Assembly: GCA_027579435.1 (NCBI GenBank)
Contig: JANBPK010001321.1
Coordinates: 1-25,477, forward strand
Origin: Candolleomyces eurysporus
Lineage: Eukaryota > Basidiomycota > Agaricomycetes > Agaricales > Psathyrellaceae
DNA length: 25,477 nt
Reading direction: 5' to 3'
The position numbers and the translations under genes are program-made. Numbering within the stretch: the stretch's first letter is position 1; every line of letters begins with the position of its first letter. Below are positions 20,476 to 25,477 of the stretch, one piece after another. The notes beneath the pieces are model-generated. The model did no database searches. It was not told where the DNA came from and saw nothing but the letters and a program-made list of their open reading frames with translations.

Positions 20476-20492
20476 TTGGTGGACACATTGGG
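20476..20492 (+). promoter_or_regulatory. Probable primer-binding site
   Basis: TTGGTGGACACATTGGG directly after the LTR end. The TGG near its start would pair with the CCA end of a tRNA. The tRNA was not identified. Confidence 0.45.
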
Positions 20493-20605
20493 AAATCTAG
20501 AATCTCAGTATTACTTGCATCCTTCAGATCTTTCTCTCACTACTCTAAATTGATCATCACAAACTGGGTGACTCTGAACTCACTCGATATTTCTCATTTA
20601 TAGAA

Positions 20606-21630
20606 ATGGATCATTCCCCCACTCCCAGCAATTCTCAAATCATTGATTAATCTCAAAATGACTCCCAGTACCACAGTCAAGAACACACTAATTGTTCAGA
20701 GTCTGCTCTAACTGCCCTAGGACCACATAGTGATAATCCTGCGCTCTTGATGGTCAAAGAAGAGGAATCATTTTTAAACAACTCACAAACAACCGCTCAT
20801 TCTCCTGAGAATTTTAGCACCATGTACCCTTTGCGGCATCAACCTATGCAAGCTGCTGGTGAATCAGATCCTGAATTAAACCCTTTATCAAACATCCTTG
20901 CTGCAGAATTAAGACCCTTGGGTCTCCCCTTAACGCTCTCTGTCTGATCCCCTGGATCATTTGACCCTGTGAAATTAAGGATGATAATGCTGCAACCATC
21001 GTTTGTCTTTTCAAAGGATCCCTCCCAAACAGATACGCATGGCAGCTACAAGACTTTGCTCCAATTAGGGATAGATGCAATAGGGAAGCCCAAAGAGATC
21101 ATCAACTGACACTTATCTTAAAGTGAACAGATCTGCTTCAAGAAAGAGTTGCAGATTCTCAACCTTCTCCTAACTGAGGTCTTTCAATACACTTCTCCCA
21201 ACAGACTCTGAGCTTACTCAATTAAATATCAACATCTAGAAGATGTACAAGAGCTATTAAAGCATGCCTGAACCATTGCAAATAAGGCATCAATTAAATT
21301 GCCTAATACCCTCCTGAACATTCCCACCTAGAGACGGGAGAACAAACCTCTGCAATACTGGGAGACACTAGACTTCAAAATACTTGGAGCTAACTTTTGT
21401 TTCCAGGTTGAGAATTTCTTAGCTTACATCTCAGACTGACTGGTAGATGAGAACAGGGATGAAAGTAGAGAAGAAAAGGGTAAGCAACCTCTCAGAGAAA
21501 TTCCTTGAAGTTAATCATCAGGGATTCATCCTCCTGCAGGTACCTCAACTCCCTTCTGAGTGCTGATTGGTCCTGCTCCTACTCCATTCAAAGTGTGGGC
21601 ACCTATTTCCAAAGCCAATGATGCGTAGGT
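20606..21630 (+). pseudogene. Gag-like gene of the LTR element, riddled with stop codons
   Basis: Starts at ATG 20606 (MDHSPTPSNSQIID, then TAA at 20648). The same frame can be followed for about 1 kb through protein-like sequence with at least eleven stop codons and no needed frame shift. N-terminal part is Ser/Pro/Asn-rich. The middle part is helix-like (KTLLQLGIDAIGKPKEII, YWETLDFKILGANFCFQVEN), where a capsid domain would lie. The end is Pro-rich (HPPAGTSTPF, PAPTPFKVWAPIS). No zinc knuckle or protease is seen before the frame ends near 21630. Gag builds the particle in which the element is reverse transcribed. The assignment rests on position after LTR and primer site, not on a recognised motif. 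Confidence 0.55.
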
Positions 21631-22230
21631 CGTGTTCTAAGGCTCAAATCACAACAAGACAAAGAACCAAACTCTAACACCAACACACACACAAAATAAA
21701 CACACCAAGTATCTTCTGAAGATAAGAGGCGGGCAAGGGTATAATGAAAAGCTCTAAGTCTAGTTGGACTAAGGCTTCAGAATGTAAACTTTGCAATCGC
21801 AAGTTCAAGGGGGGAGCTAAGGCTCAACCAGGTTTGATGTTATTGCTTTGGAAGCTAAGCTTTGTAGACAACAGACTTTGACGATACACAGATTCAACTT
21901 CAGAAGTGAGAACATGGTCTTGACACAATATAACTTTGACAACACGATAAGGACATGGCCTCCGAACGACTTCTGAACTTAAACACGCAAAAGATAACAG
22001 AAAGGCTCTTGTAGATTTGGTAGATAACACGGACCTGGACGCGAAATACAACACTAGCTACACGCTATGTAGATTTAGTTACTTAAAGTCCAAGATTAAA
22101 TACTGTAGATAAGTTTGGCAAACACAGCTAAGACAAACAGAAATATAAACGCATGAAATCGACCAGTCCAAAAAGAAATAATCATATGAGGGTATCCAGG
22201 CTCCAGAAAGAGGTCTCGACTCTCCTAGAC
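21631..22230. other. Repeat-derived sequence of unknown class
   Basis: Follows the end of the gag-like frame. It contains a TGTTCTAAGGCTC start-like word at 21638, a second CTAAGGCTCAACC at 21819, a purine-rich AAGGGGGGAGC (21808), and many CTTCTGAAG-like palindromes. It is probably part of a second retroelement inserted in or next to the gag-like gene. No coding frame is recognised. Confidence 0.35.
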
Positions 22231-22440
22231 GTTGATGAGATCAGTGCTGCCGAGCTCATAACACACACACAAAACCACCAACCACAACCTATATACAGGC
22301 TGTGTACAGTTACATGGTGTGAGAGTCAGGCTGCACGAAGTCAAAGTGCGAGTTTGTGGGGGTTATTGAGTGAATTAAGAATACTAAGTTCTCAAGTTCT
22401 CTCTTAGATACACTCCACAGAACTAGAAGTACCCTAATGT
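22231..22440 (-). mobile_element. Copia-like leader/LTR segment, second family member
   Basis: Similar in the same direction to 5846-6060: tgagtgaattaagaatactaag, a gtgtgagagtcaggctgcac block and, on the minus strand, TATGAGCTCGGCAGCACTG. Sequence outside this block (22441-22640) does not match the LTR at 6061-6264, so the two belong to related but different families. On the minus strand ATGAGCTCGGCAGCA could open a short frame (MSSAALISSTS) before a stop. Confidence 0.5.
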
Positions 22441-23882
22441 ACTGCTAGCAAGGTTCCTATTCTTCAGTAGTCACTCCTTATGACTGCTTAAGTTCCTAAG
22501 TCCCAATGCAACTGATAGTTCACGCTGTATGAAATATAATCAGAAAAGCTCAATAGATTTGTTGATAAACACAAGTAAAGATAAGACAACAATGATACAA
22601 TGATGCCGCTCGAGTCAGTAGTTAGCGTGTATATATACTACTTTCGAGCCGCGTAAAAATAGATAAAGAGTCACATGTGATAGACAAGTTCATAGCCAAT
22701 AATAAGAGTCCAAGCAAAAGATAAAGAGAAAATAGAACTGGGTATTGGTAGAGGCCATGCCAAGATTGTAGCAGCGCGAGTCAGGCACGCCTCTGAACGC
22801 CAAATTTGTATCACCATTTCCTTTCTGGTGAAGCCGCGTGAGATGCCGACTGATGATCGAGAGTGGACAGGCACCCTTGCTCCACGTTCCCTACTCTTGT
22901 TGCTAGTCTCAAGCCGCTTGGACAGGTATGGTTGCCTCGTCTGGCATCACCTGCACCTTTTTCCCCGATGCCAACAGTCGGTCTGGTCATCCTTTTGACT
23001 CAGGACTCGAGCTGCTTCAGTTCCTCGCACCGCGTCAGAGTTTATTACAGCCACCCAGCCGCGCCACTCGCCATGGACTTCGTCGCTTCGAAGGTTTCCT
23101 CAAGCCGCTCCAGCACCTGTACTCGATTAATATGAAGCTGCCTGATTTCTGAACTCCCGGGTAGTGCCGCCTGAGAGTCCTGACAGTTGTGTTGTAAAGG
23201 TATATGACTTTTCTGAAGCCGCTTCAGTCGAGCCGCCTGACTTTTAGCACGGCGTCAACTAGAGTAGCTTCTCTGGTCAGGGTATAATACAACTGGGGCG
23301 GTTTCAAGTTGACAGCCTCGAGTAGCTTCAACTCTTGTGTCCCTAGAGTCGTAGTACTAACTCTTTTCCTTCTCAAGCCGTGTGAACCTTATCAATAGTG
23401 TAGCTGTTCTTGTACTTAGAGACTCAGACTGCGTCAAATTTGTAGTTTATTATTGCGAAAAGTGAACTTATATTTGCTAAAACGGACACAGTCGTATCAA
23501 CGTGTTCAGAACCACTGCTGAAACAGCACTCCACTATTCCACATGCTTTGATAGTTTGGAATAGGTTCAGAGGTGAGTACCTTTGCTCTCAACCCTACTT
23601 CCATCTATCCGGTTGGCTGGGCACCTCCCCTAAGCCCTCATCACGCTATTGCCCCAACTCTAGACACTCTGTATTTCTCTGCACCCCATGCTTTACCCAT
23701 TATCAAGTTCGGCTCATACGTCTGAGACTTATCTTGGGTTCTGAAGACATCCAGGGGTCTCCATCTTTACTCTGCATCAATTCACACATTGGGTTGGCTC
23801 TTCAGAAGCCCTCAACTGAGCCACTTGTACTCCCGAATCCGGCAACTGTCAGGTTTATTTGACTTAACAGATTTGCCATCAT
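22441..23882. other. Retroelement-derived sequence with a recurring GC motif
   Basis: No recognised gene; open frames (for example 22863-23135, 23548-23862) have no motif. A motif close to AAGCCGC/GAGCCGC recurs in the same orientation near 22646, 22830, 22912, 23103, 23217, 23230 and 23372. Much of this interval may be the unique part of the element whose end is the arm at 23883. Confidence 0.35.
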
Positions 23883-24547
23883 GTCCTCAAAGCCACAGAG
23901 TTATGTTACACCTTCCACTTACACTGTGGTTTTTGATGTGTTTGTTCAAAGAGCACATTTTAAGCAAACCAAATGCAAGGGTTGACTTTGTCTACAATCT
24001 GCAATACAAATGTTAAGCTAGGCAAATTCAAATTTGCATTGCATGTGTCTGGCCCCCTTCTGCTACCACTAAAACTTTGCTCAACATGTGTCCAATGTAG
24101 GCACATTAAACACAAACTGTAAACAAATACATTCCTTGCACCTGATTTGCTTAAAATGTGCTCATTGAACAAACACATNAAAAAACCGCAGTGTTAGTGA
24201 ATGTCAGGGCAAATGTCCCTTTTAGTGTGCAGACTCCCTTCCTACGCTGTACCTCGCCAGGTCGGCCGTGCAGTCATGGTTCTGAATTATTTCTCTACCC
24301 TTTGGATATGTTCGCAGGGCCTTCCTATTTTAAAGCACCACTGCCGAACTGTTGTACTTGGGTCACTGAGCCAGAAACCTGAGAGCTGCTAAGTCTGAAG
24401 TTGGGAACCGCTCCAACTCTTGGTTTTCCAATGTTCAGGAGACATGCTAAGTTCTATAAGTTGATATTGTTACTTAGTACTTTAATTCAGAAGGCCTTCT
24501 GAAGAAAAGTTCTATTAATTCATGATTTTTCTAAGGGTATGCAGGCA
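23883..24547 (+). repeat. Inverted-repeat arm, left copy (CpG-depleted)
   Basis: After removing the 272-bp MITE and one TTA, this arm is 390 bp and aligns almost without gaps to the reverse complement of 25089-25477. It includes a TATTTTAAAGCACCACTGCC block and ends CTAAGGGTATGCAGGCA at 24547. It is most likely the end of an LTR (or a long terminal inverted repeat). Its outer end cannot be set because the right arm leaves the window. Confidence 0.85.
23922..24193. mobile_element. 272-bp MITE with ~60-bp inverted ends
   Basis: Starts CACTGTGGTTTTTGATGTG and ends, inverted, CACTGCGGTTTTTTNATGTG. The inverted match extends through TTTGTTCAAAGAGCACATT, TTAAGCAAA and GCAAGG (about 60 bp). It is flanked by TTA at 23919-23921 and 24194-24196, and the other arm shows the empty site (ccacTTAGcgaatgtc). 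3-bp duplication with CACTG ends suggests a CACTA-like element; the TTA target also fits PIF/Harbinger. No coding capacity. An N lies at 24179. Confidence 0.92.
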
Positions 24548-25088
24548 AGCACTGTATCACCAAAAGCCATAGACCAGGAGAACCTAGTGGGAATCAATCT
24601 GCACCAGTTCCCTCTAGCCCTTCTGAGGCCTTGACTACCCCTTGTCACCCTATATCTCGACCGGTCAGCAACCCATTCAAAAGACCACAGGAGTCCCCAC
24701 TGGTCGATTCCCCTTATCCCAGAACTGAGCCACTTTCAGATGGACAAGAATCCAAGGACAAAAAGGATTCCTTGCATGGCATGGCCACTCCTGTCCTGAT
24801 TCCTTGACAAGAGAACAAACCTTCTGTACTGCAATACCAAGCAAGGAATGCTAATCCAAGACCAGTAACCAATCCATTTTACACTGACCCTCAACCATCA
24901 GTCTTACATCCCACTTTCCCTGATCCTACCATTCATCCTCTCCACTCTTACCGCCCTTTTCAGCAGCCTCCAGCATCTGTGGCAGGACCTATGTTTGGTA
25001 CCATATGCAATAACACAATGTCTGCATGACTTCAGCAGTTGCTCGCACCATTTTGGCCTATTCACCAAACATCCGCTGATACGGCAGC
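24548..25088 (+). pseudogene. Gag-like Pro-rich fragment between the two arms
   Basis: One plus frame reads through the whole interval with two TGA codons (24805-24807, 25027-25029). Recognisable pieces are HRPGEPSGNQSAPVPSSPSE, NPFKRPQESPLVDSPYPRTE, NPFYTDPQPSVLHPTF and QQPPASVAGPMFG. Pro/Ser-rich, like the end of the gag-like frame at 21630, so it may be its displaced continuation cut by an insertion of about 2.9 kb, or a gag of another copy. No catalytic motif is present. Confidence 0.45.
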
Positions 25089-25477
25089 TGCCTGCATACC
25101 CCTAGAAAAATCGCGAATTAATAGAACTTTTCTTCGGAAGTGCTTCTGAATTAAAGCACTAAGTAACGATAACGACTTATAGAACTCAGCATGTCTTCTG
25201 AACATTGCGAAACCAAGAGTCGAAGCGGTTCCCGGCTTCAGACTTAGCAGCTCTCAAGGATCTGGCTCAGAACCTAAGTACGACGGTTCGGCAGTGGTGC
25301 TTTAAAATAGGAAGGCCCTGCGAACGTATCCGAAGGGTAGCGAATAGATTCGGAACCACAACTGCGCGCCCGACCTGGCGAGGTACGGCGTAGGAAGAGA
25401 GTCTGCACACTACAAGGGACATTCGCCCTGACATTCGCTAAGTGGAAGGTGTAACGTCACTCTGTGGCTTCGAGGAC
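25089..25477 (-). repeat. Inverted-repeat arm, right copy (CpG-rich), runs off the window
   Basis: Reverse complement of the left arm, starting TGCCTGCATACCCCTAG at 25089. It keeps CpG at many places where the left arm has TpG or CpA. It continues beyond 25477, so the element it belongs to is only partly seen. The open frame at 25205-25393 inside it is a by-product of the repeat. Confidence 0.85.

Noticed and set aside
24158..24392. Plus-strand open frames in the left arm
   Set aside because: They start inside the MITE and cross into a repeat arm; the right arm does not preserve them.

Overview
The window looks like TE-rich nuclear DNA of a basidiomycete fungus, most likely an Agaricomycete. 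The evidence is: 48-80 bp GT-AG introns, a NACHT-WD40 gene of the type expanded in mushrooms, a BED/hAT transposase of fungal type, Ty1/copia and other LTR remnants, and heavy CpG loss in the repeats. I cannot name the species. Nine single N bases, some next to homopolymers, point to a draft assembly.

Layout. 1-5300: an array of ~109-bp tandem repeats, split by a 3870-bp hAT transposon (855-4724, perfect 8-bp target duplication) and by a 123-bp TG..CA insert (539-661, 5-bp duplication). The hAT transposase has at least three in-frame TGA codons. 5300-11240: a graveyard with a copia LTR, RNase H and reverse-transcriptase fragments, a broken Cys-rich gene (7390-9000), a GC-rich hAT-like MITE (9229-9821), and five small elements that share one head sequence but have copy-specific inverted ends. 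11451-14942 (minus): the only gene that reads as intact, a six-exon, 1063-residue STAND/NLR-like protein (helical N-terminus, NACHT NTPase, three near-identical WD40 repeats). 14943-19730: GC-richer sequence with no recognised protein, flanked by two diverged direct copies (15175-15735, 19130-19705) of one segment. 19737-25477: LTR retrotransposon ruins. These are a ~739-bp LTR with a primer-binding-like site, a gag-like frame with many stop codons but almost no frame shifts, a copia-like leader, and two inverted arms facing each other around a second gag-like piece. One arm carries a 272-bp MITE.

How the parts relate. The NLR-like gene would act alone as a sensor-switch protein; no partner gene is visible beside it. 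Everything else is mobile DNA in layers: satellite, then hAT and solo-LTR-like insertions; copia, then small elements; LTR arm, then MITE. Premature stops and arm-to-arm differences are mostly C-to-T or G-to-A, often at CpG, which suggests methylation-linked decay or a RIP-like process.
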